Positions 1-7,711 of a stretch of 64,000 nucleotides of DNA are shown piece after piece. This stretch comes from JALYNX01 sp963746905. Its GTDB lineage: Bacteria > Actinomycetota > Acidimicrobiia > Spongiisociales > ZC4RG35. Position 1 is the first letter of the stretch. The number at the start of each line of letters is the position of its first letter. The position numbers and the translations under genes are program-made. The stretch spans positions 372,001 to 436,000 of the forward strand of contig CAVVCY010000003.1 of NCBI GenBank assembly GCA_963746905.1, given 5' to 3'. The notes below the pieces were generated by a model that saw nothing but the letters and a program-made list of their open reading frames with translations, had not been told where the DNA came from and ran no database searches.

Positions 1-1588
1 AGGCGTTGCGGTTGTGGTCGACGAAGACCTTTCCCTTTCGCTTGGGCTTGTCCCATTCCATCGTGACGTCGTCCGGATTGGCCGCCGCGAGATAGACGCC
101 GACCTCGCCGACGAACCTCCGAACCCGGGTGTAGGTATGCACCGGCTCCAGCGGCACATAGACGTGCAGACCGCGCGATCCCGACAACTTGGGATACCCA
201 ACGAGTCCCAGTTGACCGAGAGCCACCTCGAGAAGTCGGGCCCCTGCCACCACTTGCTCCCAGTTGGACCCTTCCGAAGGATCGAAATCGAAGATCGCGT
301 AATCCGGTTGATCGAGCCGGTCGAATCTGGAATGAAATGGGTGGACCTCGACACATCCCATGTTGGCGAACCACATCAGCGCTTCACGGGAGTCGGCAAG
401 CAGGAACTCAATGATCCCTCCCTGGGAGTCTGACGGGACAGGCACCGTCCTCATCCACTCGGGCTGGTGCCCGGGGGCCCGCTTCTCGTAGAACGAAGGG
501 CCCTCGATGCCGTCCGGGTATCGACTCATCGAGATCGGCCGGCCCGCGAGATGAGGGAGCAACAACGGCGCCACAGATGCGTAGTACTGAATCAGATCGC
601 CCTTGGTGTAGCCGTCCGCAGGGAAGAAAGGCTTGTCGATGTTGGAGAGGCGAACCGGGCGATCCAGTCCGACCGGTTGAAAGTGCTGACCTTCGACGCG
701 CACCGCGACCGGGTCGGGAAACACGATTTCAGAAACACTGATCGAGCGGCCGGTACCAGGCTCGGATGCCCGTTCGATGACCGTTTTCGCCTCGGCCCAG
801 ATCGCCTCGTGGCTCTCGGTCTCCCTGGCCTCCGAGATGAGATTCATCGAGACCCTGGCCTCGATAGCGGCCTCGAGCAGCGGGGTGACACGCAGCGAGC
901 CCTGACCGTAGGGGATGTGCCGGATCTCGCCCGCGTTGCCGAACTCGTTGTCGGTGAATTGGGCGTGGAGCGGTTGGATCATCCACCCAGGAAACGAGTC
1001 CTTGAGGAAAGCGAATACCGACAGAAACGCTTCCTTTGAGGTCAGTCCGCCCCCGGTGATGGCGTGGACGTGGGCCCAGTCGATCACCGGGCGGACGAAG
1101 TTGAACTCAGAAGCCAGCTGGGCGATGTCTCCCAGACTGCCGAAGGAGCGCTCGCTTCCGGCCGTCTCCAGGCCAAGGCCAACACCCATGGCTCCGGCTT
1201 TGGGCTCGACCGTGGCGAGTCGCTCCCGGACTCGGTCCATGAGGACGGCTGGCTCTTCCCCGTGGGTATTCCCGAGATGGGCCACGATGACCGCGGCCCC
1301 CATCCAGCGGCCCAGCTTCATCGTGTGCTCGAGAGCAGCCAGACACTGCGCCCCTTTGTCCTCCTCCTGAACAGTCAGTACTGCGAAATATGGGGCATGG
1401 ATCGAGAGCCGAACATCGCGTTGCGCTGCCAATTCCCCGAACTCACGACAGCGCTTCTCCTTCCACGGAAACCCAGTTACGAAAGGCAGCTCGAGCGAGC
1501 GGTGTCCCCTGACGACAAGGTCGTCCAGAAAGCCGGCGTCGTTCCCGTCAGGGGGAAGAGTCGAAACACCAAATCGGAGAAGGGTCAC
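1..1588 (-). CDS. Endonuclease IV-like domain fused to LigD-type polymerase domain (partial)
   Basis: Predicted two-domain DNA repair protein; its C-terminus lies beyond the left edge. Residues 1 to about 275 look like a TIM-barrel AP endonuclease (endonuclease IV/xylose isomerase-like): HAPY at 64-67, AHLGN at 103-107, ET at 141-142, DWAH at 170-173, LHAQFTD at 207-213, H224 and E253 fit the family's metal ligands. Residues about 285-529 match the primase-polymerase domain of bacterial NHEJ ligase D: FDFDP with the metal aspartates at 434 and 436, SGSRGLH at 469-475, and the KGKVFVDHNRNA motif at the edge. A single frame of 529 codons without a stop joins both parts. The GTG at 1588 puts the start directly before the first barrel strand; GTG at 1615 is an alternative. 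No clear Shine-Dalgarno. Inferred role: cleaving damaged ends and gap filling in end joining. A ligase domain or gene could lie outside. Confidence 0.85.
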   Translation of the reverse strand, partial: MTLLRFGVSTLPPDGNDAGFLDDLVVRGHRSLELPFVTGFPWKEKRCREFGELAAQRDVRLSIHAPYFAVLTVQEEDKGAQCLAALEHTMKLGRWMGAAVIVAHLGNTHGEEPAVLMDRVRERLATVEPKAGAMGVGLGLETAGSERSFGSLGDIAQLASEFNFVRPVIDWAHVHAITGGGLTSKEAFLSVFAFLKDSFPGWMIQPLHAQFTDNEFGNAGEIRHIPYGQGSLRVTPLLEAAIEARVSMNLISEARETESHEAIWAEAKTVIERASEPGTGRSISVSEIVFPDPVAVRVEGQHFQPVGLDRPVRLSNIDKPFFPADGYTKGDLIQYYASVAPLLLPHLAGRPISMSRYPDGIEGPSFYEKRAPGHQPEWMRTVPVPSDSQGGIIEFLLADSREALMWFANMGCVEVHPFHSRFDRLDQPDYAIFDFDPSEGSNWEQVVAGARLLEVALGQLGLVGYPKLSGSRGLHVYVPLEPVHTYTRVRRFVGEVGVYLAAANPDDVTMEWDKPKRKGKVFVDHNRNA

Positions 1589-1623
1589 GGGTGAAGGGTA
1601 CGTGCGAGCACGCACCCCGAGGC

Positions 1624-2280
1624 TCAGGCCTCGTTGCCGTCTCGGGCCACTCGCAGCGCGACCAGGCCGCCGACAATCAGCCCGGCGCCGACCAAGGCCG
1701 GGGCGAGAGCTGAGACTCCTGTGAATGGAAGCGAGCTGACGACTCCGTCGGCGCCGACGTCGTCCGGATCGGCGGGACACTCGGAGCCCATATCATCAGG
1801 AGAAAGGGCATGCACCAACCGCGCCTCGCCATCGGGCAGAGCAGCGACACTCCGGATGTCGAAGATGTGAACCGATTTGTCGAGCCATGGGTTGTGCCAG
1901 ACGTACGACGCCTCGTCCCAGAGACTCATGAACGCCTCGCTGCACACCTCGGTCATGGCGGCTGGGGCCCACGAACACAGGTGGAGGTTCATGTCCAGAG
2001 CGTCGGCTTCGGTCAGCGCATAACGGTGCTGGGCAGCCCGTCGGGATGCACGCGAGACGAGACGTGTCTTGTCGTGAGGGCCGCGCGCCTGGGCCCAGTC
2101 GGTCTCGAGGTGCCAGACCGTCATCCTGGGACAGGGACCGCAGGTGGCCGCCTGGGCGCGTCCAGAATTGAGCCCCACCACGGCCAGCCCGGCCATGGCT
2201 GCGCCCGCCTGAATCAGGTGTCGTCGCGTCATAGGAGCACGGGGCTCGAGATGGGCGCCCCGAGGTCGGATTGTGGACAT
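1624..2280 (-). CDS. Tat-exported LPFTG-anchored surface protein
   Basis: Unknown surface protein of 218 residues. The N-terminal part holds a twin-arginine signal (TRRHLIQAG, then a hydrophobic stretch ending AQAA), so export in folded form is likely. The C-terminus has a textbook sortase sorting signal: LPFTG, about 22 hydrophobic residues, then a tail with arginines. Four cysteines (CGPC, LCSW, VCSE) suggest a disulfide or cofactor in the mature domain. I do not recognise the central domain. A class F-like sortase lies 3.7 kb away and may be the transpeptidase. Start is uncertain: a second ATG at 2232 begins right before the twin arginines and may be the true one; neither has a Shine-Dalgarno. 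The gene ends 35 bases before the repair fusion on the same strand. Confidence 0.7.
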   Translation of the reverse strand: MSTIRPRGAHLEPRAPMTRRHLIQAGAAMAGLAVVGLNSGRAQAATCGPCPRMTVWHLETDWAQARGPHDKTRLVSRASRRAAQHRYALTEADALDMNLHLCSWAPAAMTEVCSEAFMSLWDEASYVWHNPWLDKSVHIFDIRSVAALPDGEARLVHALSPDDMGSECPADPDDVGADGVVSSLPFTGVSALAPALVGAGLIVGGLVALRVARDGNEA

Positions 2281-2696
2281 GCCGAAGTAAGGATCGGCAG
2301 TCGCAATCGGCTACTGAATGGGCATGAAGCGCCATTTCCCAATGGGAACGGGCTCAAGTGACCGACGACCGGTACCGAAAACCAATCACGGCACTCCGCT
2401 TCGGATGCCACATTGAAATCTGGATACCTGCCGCTGTTGGTGTGCGATGAAAGGTGTTCGCGGGCTCGAAAGGGCTCGCACGCCGTCGTTTCGCTAAGCG
2501 GGGTGATCGAAACCGTTGGCTAGCGGTCGCAAGGCCGTGATGCCAGCGTAAGTAGGTCGTGTCCCCGTGACCCGAGACGGCGTCGGTAAGGCCCCTGGAG
2601 TACACGGGCAGCTTTGGTCGATCGCATCGACGGTCGGCTTTGGGTCCAGGTGACGGTGTGGCTCCCGAAGCGGAGCACCACTCGAGAAAGGTCGAA
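2281..2696. other. Non-coding stretch, possible structured RNA
   Basis: No credible gene here; the open frames have no domain, no ribosome site and poor composition. The segment 2450-2600 contains several short complementary pairs (for example GTTTCG near 2488 and CGAAAC near 2508) and could fold, but I cannot match it to any known RNA family. It separates two divergent genes, so promoters for both should lie here. Confidence 0.35.
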
Positions 2697-2831
2697 ATGC
2701 ACTTCTCCACCCCAGAGTTTCTGATCCTGCTCGCCATCGGCCTTGTGCTGTTTGGGAGCCGGTTTCTGCCCAAGCTGGCGCGCTCAATCGGTGACGCACG
2801 GCGCGAGCTAAAGCGCTCACTGCACGACTGA
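2697..2831 (+). CDS. tatA: Very short TatA/E-type twin-arginine translocase subunit
   Basis: Membrane component of the Tat export system. The 44 residues show the family layout: a short N-terminus, one transmembrane helix (about 6-20), the FGSR..PKLAR hinge and an amphipathic helix rich in R and K. The acidic/basic C-terminal tail of ordinary TatA (usually 60-90 residues) is missing. The start at 2697 is set by the GAAAGG Shine-Dalgarno seven bases upstream. It stands alone without tatC nearby. The divergent gene at 1624-2280 encodes a Tat-signal protein, so the two may be functionally linked, which is inference. Confidence 0.8.
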   Translation: MHFSTPEFLILLAIGLVLFGSRFLPKLARSIGDARRELKRSLHD

Positions 2832-2852
2832 CCCCGGAGTTACTCTGGCCAT

Positions 2853-3920
2853 GTGTCAGCAATCCGGCAGGTCATCCCACATGCTCTCGCCTTCTCGCTG
2901 CTGCTCGGCGCCTGCACACCGGGCACCCCTGCCACCACGACCACCCTCGCTCCGACGACGACCGAGACCGCCGCTCTGACCACCACCACGGTCCCCGTCA
3001 TGGCCGACGAGACCCAAGAAGTGCTGTTGGCGCCATTCAGCGAGCTCAATGCCAGCTGGACGGAGCTGCTTCTGCCCTACGGCGAAACCGAAGCCCAGAT
3101 CGGAACTTCGCCGGGTGGAGATGGCTTGATGCTGGGACCCGAGTTCGGAACCCAAACCGCTGACGGGAACTTCTGGATCATGGACGCCGCCAAGCAACGG
3201 GCTGCCGTGTTCGACTCGTCGGGTGACTACCTCGACCAGGTCCTCTTCCCCGAAGATGTCCTGGTCGACGGTCTCTACTTCCAGTATCAGATGCCCCAAG
3301 CACTCGATGATGGCTCGATCGCGGTTGGAGGGCTGCGCGGGCTCGACTCGGCCGCGCTGCTCCGCATCGTCGACGGGTCCGTCTCCAGCAGCACCTTCGA
3401 AGGAGCCATCCCCTGGGCGACCACGGACGGAACCTATCTGTACGGGCTCAGCTTCGAAGACTCCGCTCCCTATCAGCTGGACCCCGACCAACCCCCTGGA
3501 AATCGTGTCAATTGGCTGATGACCAGGGCAGGTACCCGCTTCTCGATATTGGTTCAGGGCGACGAGGTTGTGATCGAACTTCCAGACGCGATTATCCCAA
3601 TGACACGGACCCTGCAGCTCCGCTTCTCCGAGGACCCCTCAGTGATCGCCCACGCCGGGATCGAATTGGAGACTGGAGTCGACGGAACCATCTTCCTCCT
3701 GCTCTACGGCGCGCCTGAATCGGATGAAAGCCTGGGCATCGGCGGTTATCTGAGTATCTCCTCCCAAGGAGAGGTCAGTGATGTCGAGCCGATCCGGGAT
3801 CCGTTCAGCCCTGCCGATCCGGGGAGCCCGGCGCACCTCGGTGTGACTCCGAAAACCTCGGATCCTTGGCTGATGATGGTTGATGTGGACGGGGTCCGGC
3901 TCTACCGACGGAGTTCCTAG
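2853..3920 (+). CDS. Lipoprotein with Thr-rich linker, possible beta-propeller
   Basis: Exported lipoprotein of 355 residues; function unknown. Signal peptide ends in the lipobox LLGAC (Cys21), followed by a Thr/Pro-rich linker (about 25-50) typical of actinobacterial surface lipoproteins. The rest alternates short beta-like strands with phrases such as FWIMDAAKQRAAVFDSSGDY, which resemble blades of an NHL or YncE-type propeller. The GTG start at 2853 lies 21 bases after tatA, so the two may be co-transcribed. No enzyme motif is visible. Confidence 0.65.
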   Translation: MSAIRQVIPHALAFSLLLGACTPGTPATTTTLAPTTTETAALTTTTVPVMADETQEVLLAPFSELNASWTELLLPYGETEAQIGTSPGGDGLMLGPEFGTQTADGNFWIMDAAKQRAAVFDSSGDYLDQVLFPEDVLVDGLYFQYQMPQALDDGSIAVGGLRGLDSAALLRIVDGSVSSSTFEGAIPWATTDGTYLYGLSFEDSAPYQLDPDQPPGNRVNWLMTRAGTRFSILVQGDEVVIELPDAIIPMTRTLQLRFSEDPSVIAHAGIELETGVDGTIFLLLYGAPESDESLGIGGYLSISSQGEVSDVEPIRDPFSPADPGSPAHLGVTPKTSDPWLMMVDVDGVRLYRRSS

Positions 3921-3962
3921 CGGAATCGCTCGCAGACCACGACCGTTAGCCTTTCGGCACCA

Positions 3963-4035
3963 GGGTCTCTAGCTCAATTGGTAGAGCAGCGGGCTTTTAA
4001 CCCGTTGGTTGTGGGTTCGAGTCCCACGGGACCCA
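3963..4035 (+). tRNA. tRNA-Lys (anticodon UUU)
   Basis: Full cloverleaf: acceptor GGGTCTC with GGGACCC, D-arm AGCTCAATTGGTAGAGC, anticodon stem GCGGG/CCCGT with loop CTTTTAA (anticodon TTT), T-arm GTGGG-TTCGAGT-CCCAC, discriminator A. CCA is not encoded in full. Confidence 0.95.
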
Positions 4036-4131
4036 CCGACCCCGACCTGGTGGCGCTTGGTTTTCAGCGGAGGCCCGGAAGCGTTGTCTGGCAAACGTCT
4101 CATGGCGAGCTCGTCGATCTGGGTGGCTGGC

Positions 4132-4905
4132 TCAAAGCGCCAGGGTGCCGGCGAAGACCTGCCATGCGAGCAGGGACTTGGCGACCAGGCTGAGCAGGAT
4201 GTACGTCGATTCGCCGAACACGTAGTTCGACCACCTCCCGATCTTCTTGTACTGCAGCACCATGACGATGGCGAAGACGTTGAAGAACAGGAACAGAGAG
4301 AAGAAGATCCAATACACGAAGCCGGGTGGTGACGCCTCGAACCCCGGGCTGAACAAATAGATGGCGATGGCAATCCAGGGAATCGCCCCTGCGAGCACCC
4401 CGAACAAATACGAGAGCCAGCTGACCGATTTCCCGGGCGTCTCGTACCTCTCCTGGAGCAGACCGAACAGGATCATCGAGGCGTTGACCCCGGCGATTGC
4501 GATCAGAGCTGCAATGTCGGCGATCCCGACCAGCATCGCGATCAGCACCACCATCACCGAGGACGAGAATGAGTACTCGATCCATCTGGCGTAGTTCCTC
4601 TGGCTCTCCAGATTCCTCAAGTACCAGGGGAACACCCCGGGCAGAGTGATGGTGAGGTGGGCAAAAGCGGACATGAACAGGAAGATCGCCACCCCCCAGG
4701 CGATGCTCACGTCGAAGAGCGGCTCGATCGAAGGATCGGAGGCGCCCGGGATGCCGGTCATGTAGGTCGCCATCACCGGGAGCGTGAAGTCGTTGGCAAG
4801 GATGAGGACTATCACGCCCTGGATGGCGTGGAGAACTCCCATCCCAAGGTTGTAGCCACGGAGTCTGGCCCGTGAAATCGATGTCACAGTTGTCATATCG
4901 ACCAT
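4132..4905 (-). CDS. Heliorhodopsin
   Basis: Retinal-binding seven-helix membrane photoreceptor of the heliorhodopsin family, which sits in the membrane in the opposite orientation to ordinary rhodopsins. Diagnostic features of this 257-residue protein are RNYARWIEYSFSSSVMVV (counterion Glu110), LVAKSLLAW with the Schiff-base lysine Lys243 in helix 7, and histidines 26 and 83 that correspond to the conserved pair in the family type protein 48C12. Seven hydrophobic segments are visible. Start chosen at 4905, where GGGGGG lies seven bases upstream; an in-frame ATG at 4980 would run into the upstream gene. It follows the cobalamin-binding gene by 71 bases on the same strand, so joint transcription is likely. 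Signalling output of heliorhodopsins is not established in general. Confidence 0.93.
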   Translation of the reverse strand: MVDMTTVTSISRARLRGYNLGMGVLHAIQGVIVLILANDFTLPVMATYMTGIPGASDPSIEPLFDVSIAWGVAIFLFMSAFAHLTITLPGVFPWYLRNLESQRNYARWIEYSFSSSVMVVLIAMLVGIADIAALIAIAGVNASMILFGLLQERYETPGKSVSWLSYLFGVLAGAIPWIAIAIYLFSPGFEASPPGFVYWIFFSLFLFFNVFAIVMVLQYKKIGRWSNYVFGESTYILLSLVAKSLLAWQVFAGTLAL

Positions 4906-4976
4906 TCGTACCCCCCAGCCTGGACGGATGACGGGGAAGAGGTCATCAGCGATGGACCCATTGGCAAAGGTCCGGG

Positions 4977-5963
4977 TCAAGCGCCGACGGCATGGTTGAC
5001 CCAGTCGGCTGCCTCCGGCGCGAGTGCGTCAAGAGCGCCGACGAGAGACGCTATGGGGCCGTTCCCTTTCGCAAAGCCGTGCGCATCGAGGGTCTGTCGC
5101 TGCCACTCCAAGAAATGGGAGAGGAGAGTCGGATCGTCGACGAGGATCGACGCCTCGGCGGCCTCCAGGGCAATCGCCAGCTCAGAGCGCAGTCGGGCGC
5201 TCACCGGCTGACCGAGTGAGTCGGCCAGGCGACGCTCGGCTTCAGCCAGGACCGCGTTGTGCTGATCGATGACACGTTCCAGCAACTTGCCGGGGTTCTT
5301 GGCGCCGGCTTCGGCAGCCGAGGGATCCGGCGACCATGTCTCGAGAAGGGCGGCGACTTCCCGGGGCGTTGCCACCCAGGCATCGGCCCCGACCCTTGCC
5401 GCCCAGATTCCATTCTCGCCAAAGGCTCTTCCCCCCACCAAGACCGGGACTCCAACAGCGTGACTCGCCTTCACGGAATCCCGCGCTCCGAGAAGATGGT
5501 TGGCCATCGCACAGGACAACACGACTGCGTCGGGTGGCTCCAACTCCAGGTACTCGCCCAAATCGGAGGCGAGGACGTCGGCGCCAAGGAAGGTGGTTCG
5601 ATAGCCGAGGTAGAGGAGGTGCGCCGCCACCGCCCGCGCCGGTAACGAGTGGTTGTCACCCTGCGCCGCAGCCACGACGACAGAGGTTGCATTTCGGGGT
5701 TGCTCGAACGAACCCACCAGCAACGCGATCACAGTCTCCAGCGAGGCGGTTGCCGCGTGCTCCTCCGACACGAGGTAGTCCCCTGCCTGCCAACGGAGGC
5801 CGACGTCCCGCTCGACCCGTAGAAGAACATCGAAGAGGACCGTTTCGAACGGCACGCCATGATCGAGCAGGTCGGCTACGAGCCGATAAAGGGATGCAGA
5901 ATCTCCGCCGATGGCGGCGGCAGTGATCCCCAACTGAGCTTCCGAGAATCGAGACTGCTCCAT
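4977..5963 (-). CDS. Cobalamin-binding CarH/LitR-type photosensor without DNA-binding domain
   Basis: Predicted adenosylcobalamin light sensor. Residues about 5-85 form the helical cap with W58-x9-E68-H69, the Wx9EH signature that shields the adenosyl group in CarH. Residues 93-210 form the Rossmann-like B12-binding domain with GDNH (H105, the cobalt ligand; the usual final Gly of DxHxxG is Pro), LSCAMANH and VLVGGRAF. The MerR helix-turn-helix that precedes these domains in CarH/LitR is absent. Instead a helical C-terminal region of about 100 residues (225-328) follows, which I do not recognise and which may be the output or partner-binding part. The gene starts 9 bases after the sortase gene and lies 71 bases upstream of the heliorhodopsin gene, so light sensing is the natural reading. 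A methyltransferase corrinoid protein is less likely given Wx9EH. Confidence 0.82.
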   Translation of the reverse strand: MEQSRFSEAQLGITAAAIGGDSASLYRLVADLLDHGVPFETVLFDVLLRVERDVGLRWQAGDYLVSEEHAATASLETVIALLVGSFEQPRNATSVVVAAAQGDNHSLPARAVAAHLLYLGYRTTFLGADVLASDLGEYLELEPPDAVVLSCAMANHLLGARDSVKASHAVGVPVLVGGRAFGENGIWAARVGADAWVATPREVAALLETWSPDPSAAEAGAKNPGKLLERVIDQHNAVLAEAERRLADSLGQPVSARLRSELAIALEAAEASILVDDPTLLSHFLEWQRQTLDAHGFAKGNGPIASLVGALDALAPEAADWVNHAVGA

Positions 5964-5972
5964 TGCTGGATT

Positions 5973-6749
5973 CTACGAAGCTTCGTCGCAGGCTAGGCAA
6001 CGGCCCCTACCGATCCGATTGAGACGCCGGCCCTCGGCGAGCGGCCGGGCATACACAACGACGTTGCTGTCGTATCGGGAGGTGCTCGAGTCGAATCCGC
6101 CACCACAAGTCACCAGGGTCAAGACGGGCGGTCCGTCCCGGCTGAAGATGACATCGGTGGGCAGATCGTCCTTCATGTAGACGGCGCGGGCCTGAACGGA
6201 GAACAAAGCTTCTGTGCCGTCGTCGAATTCGATTGCGATCAGGTCGCCTGGCTGGACCCGGTCGAGATCGAAGAACACGCCGGCACCGCGCCCAGCCAAG
6301 TCGACGTGTGCCGCCAGCACGGCCGACCCAGCCTCACCCGGGGACGGGCCGTACCTGTACCAGGCGACATCGACCACGTTCTCGGGAACTTCCATCTGAC
6401 CGGTGTCTCGGTCAACGCCATAGGGACGGATGTCCGCCTCGACCCCAATTGTCTCGATATGCAGGCCGGTGGGCGCCGGGCCCGAGTCGATCGGTTTGCC
6501 CGGTGCCGGGCTCTCGTTCACCTTCCACAGGGGAGCGGGAGGTTCACTAGTCACGCCGGGTTCAGACGTGGTGGCTGGGGGCGAGGCGGTATTCAAGGTT
6601 GGCCCGCCCGACCGCAACGACCGCTCCATCCCCGCGATGTCGCCAACGGAGGGGTTCTCAACCCGGGTCAAGGCCTGGGTGGCGGCAATGACGAGGCCGA
6701 TCCCAAGGAGACCCATCACGCGCCAGGCCGTCGATCCGTTCTTCTTCAT
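5973..6749 (-). CDS. Class F-type sortase
   Basis: Membrane-anchored cysteine transpeptidase that attaches surface proteins. One N-terminal transmembrane helix (about 8-28), a Pro/Ser/Thr linker (45-90), then the sortase barrel with the triad His148 (AAHVDLAG), Cys215 (LTLVTCGG) and Arg225 (SRYDSN). Overall pattern GVEADIRPYGVD, MEVPENV, AWYRYGPSPGE is that of class F/E actinobacterial enzymes. The ATG at 6749 is preferred over one at 6761, because the latter falls in a strong hairpin. Downstream of the DUF4397 gene and only 9 bases before the cobalamin photosensor gene. The nearest clear substrate is the LPFTG protein at 1624-2280. Confidence 0.88.
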   Translation of the reverse strand: MKKNGSTAWRVMGLLGIGLVIAATQALTRVENPSVGDIAGMERSLRSGGPTLNTASPPATTSEPGVTSEPPAPLWKVNESPAPGKPIDSGPAPTGLHIETIGVEADIRPYGVDRDTGQMEVPENVVDVAWYRYGPSPGEAGSAVLAAHVDLAGRGAGVFFDLDRVQPGDLIAIEFDDGTEALFSVQARAVYMKDDLPTDVIFSRDGPPVLTLVTCGGGFDSSTSRYDSNVVVYARPLAEGRRLNRIGRGRCLACDEAS

Positions 6750-6760
6750 GGCGTATACCA

Positions 6761-6788
6761 CGAGGGGGCCCTAGTCAGGCCCCCCTCG
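6761..6788 (-). terminator. GC-rich hairpin between DUF4397 and sortase genes
   Basis: CGAGGGGGCC pairs with GGC-CCCCTCG across a 7-base loop (one bulged C). No T-run follows on the minus strand, so it may be a partial terminator or an RNA-processing site that lets the surface protein be made in excess over the sortase. Confidence 0.6.
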
Positions 6789-6812
6789 CGATTGTGACTC
6801 AACTGCACGGCC

Positions 6813-7613
6813 CTAACGATCGGTCCTGGCCAGGGCGAACAAGCCCCCGCCGAGGACAATCACTGCGAGGCCCGCCAGAGTGACACCAAGCCACGGCACC
6901 TGCTCGGTGACCAGCCCGGCGGTGCCGGTGGGAACACCGGTTGGTGACTCGGCCAGCCCGGTTATCGCCGCTGTGACGACCTGGAAGCTCCCGCCTTCTA
7001 CCGAACCGATCGCATAGGCAATGCTGTTGGTGCCCTCGGCGAGGTCGAGGTCGGCCTCGAAGGCCACGGTCGCCGGGTCGCCGGCGGGTGTCACCTTGAT
7101 GTTGTAGGTATCGGCCGGAACGTCGGCGTCCCCACCCTCCCCGTTGGTGACACCGGCGAACACGGCTGCATCGTTGGCCAGGATGTCCACAGCACCGAAG
7201 TCAGCCAGATGCCTGGCCGTCACCCGGGTCTTGCCGGCGTCGATGGTCGAATTGTCCTCGACGAAGACACCAAGAGTTGGCGCTCCACCCTCCTCCAGAT
7301 AGGCGGCGATGGTCACGGCCGCCGCGGCCGCAAGGTCTGCAGAGCCACTCAGGGCCGGATCGTCCGTTGCGGGATCGGCGCCTGCGGCGAAGATCTCCAC
7401 TTCGTAGGACCCGGCGGGCAAGTCGAGAGGCCCGGCAACATCGCCGAACTGGAACCCCTCGAGGGTCAGATCGCCATTGACATAGACATCGACATCGAGA
7501 TCGGGTACACCGTGAACAACGATGACCTGACCTTCGCTCGATTGGGCCATCGCAGCGGTGGCCGGGAAAACGGCCAGCGCCATGACGGCGGCGAGAAGCA
7601 TCAGCTTTCTCAT
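6813..7613 (-). CDS. DUF4397 surface protein with C-terminal membrane anchor
   Basis: Exported cell-envelope protein of 266 residues. Signal peptide (1-24, ending AMAQ), two DUF4397 beta-sandwich units (about 28-125 and 130-215; HGVPDLDVDVYVNG is the family opening), a short linker and a C-terminal hydrophobic helix ending LFALARTDR. The C-terminal layout is like a sorting signal, yet no LPxTG-like pentapeptide is obvious. The start is supported by AAGGAGA seven bases upstream. In actinobacteria, DUF4397 genes are commonly found next to class E/F sortases, as here, so it could be an unusual substrate. Role unknown, probably adhesion or envelope structure. Confidence 0.8.
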   Translation of the reverse strand: MRKLMLLAAVMALAVFPATAAMAQSSEGQVIVVHGVPDLDVDVYVNGDLTLEGFQFGDVAGPLDLPAGSYEVEIFAAGADPATDDPALSGSADLAAAAAVTIAAYLEEGGAPTLGVFVEDNSTIDAGKTRVTARHLADFGAVDILANDAAVFAGVTNGEGGDADVPADTYNIKVTPAGDPATVAFEADLDLAEGTNSIAYAIGSVEGGSFQVVTAAITGLAESPTGVPTGTAGLVTEQVPWLGVTLAGLAVIVLGGGLFALARTDR

Positions 7614-7711
7614 TGGATCTCCTTACGTTCCACGACAGCTTTTGCTGGTCGCTGGTTTCAGACGTGCTTCGGATCAGACCGGTGAAACGGATGAGTTCGC
7701 TGCTGACTTTC

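Noticed and set aside
1..1588. Two separate genes (AP endonuclease and LigD polymerase) instead of a fusion
   Set aside because: No stop codon, start or ribosome site lies between the domains, and codon count matches one continuous frame exactly.
14..1594. Several plus-strand open frames at the left edge
   Set aside because: They lie antisense to the repair fusion, whose minus-strand translation carries clear motifs in a single frame; the plus frames have no domain.
2354..2862. Minus-strand open frames over the tatA region
   Set aside because: Low-complexity Arg/Pro/Ser translations without a ribosome site, opposite a clear TatA gene.
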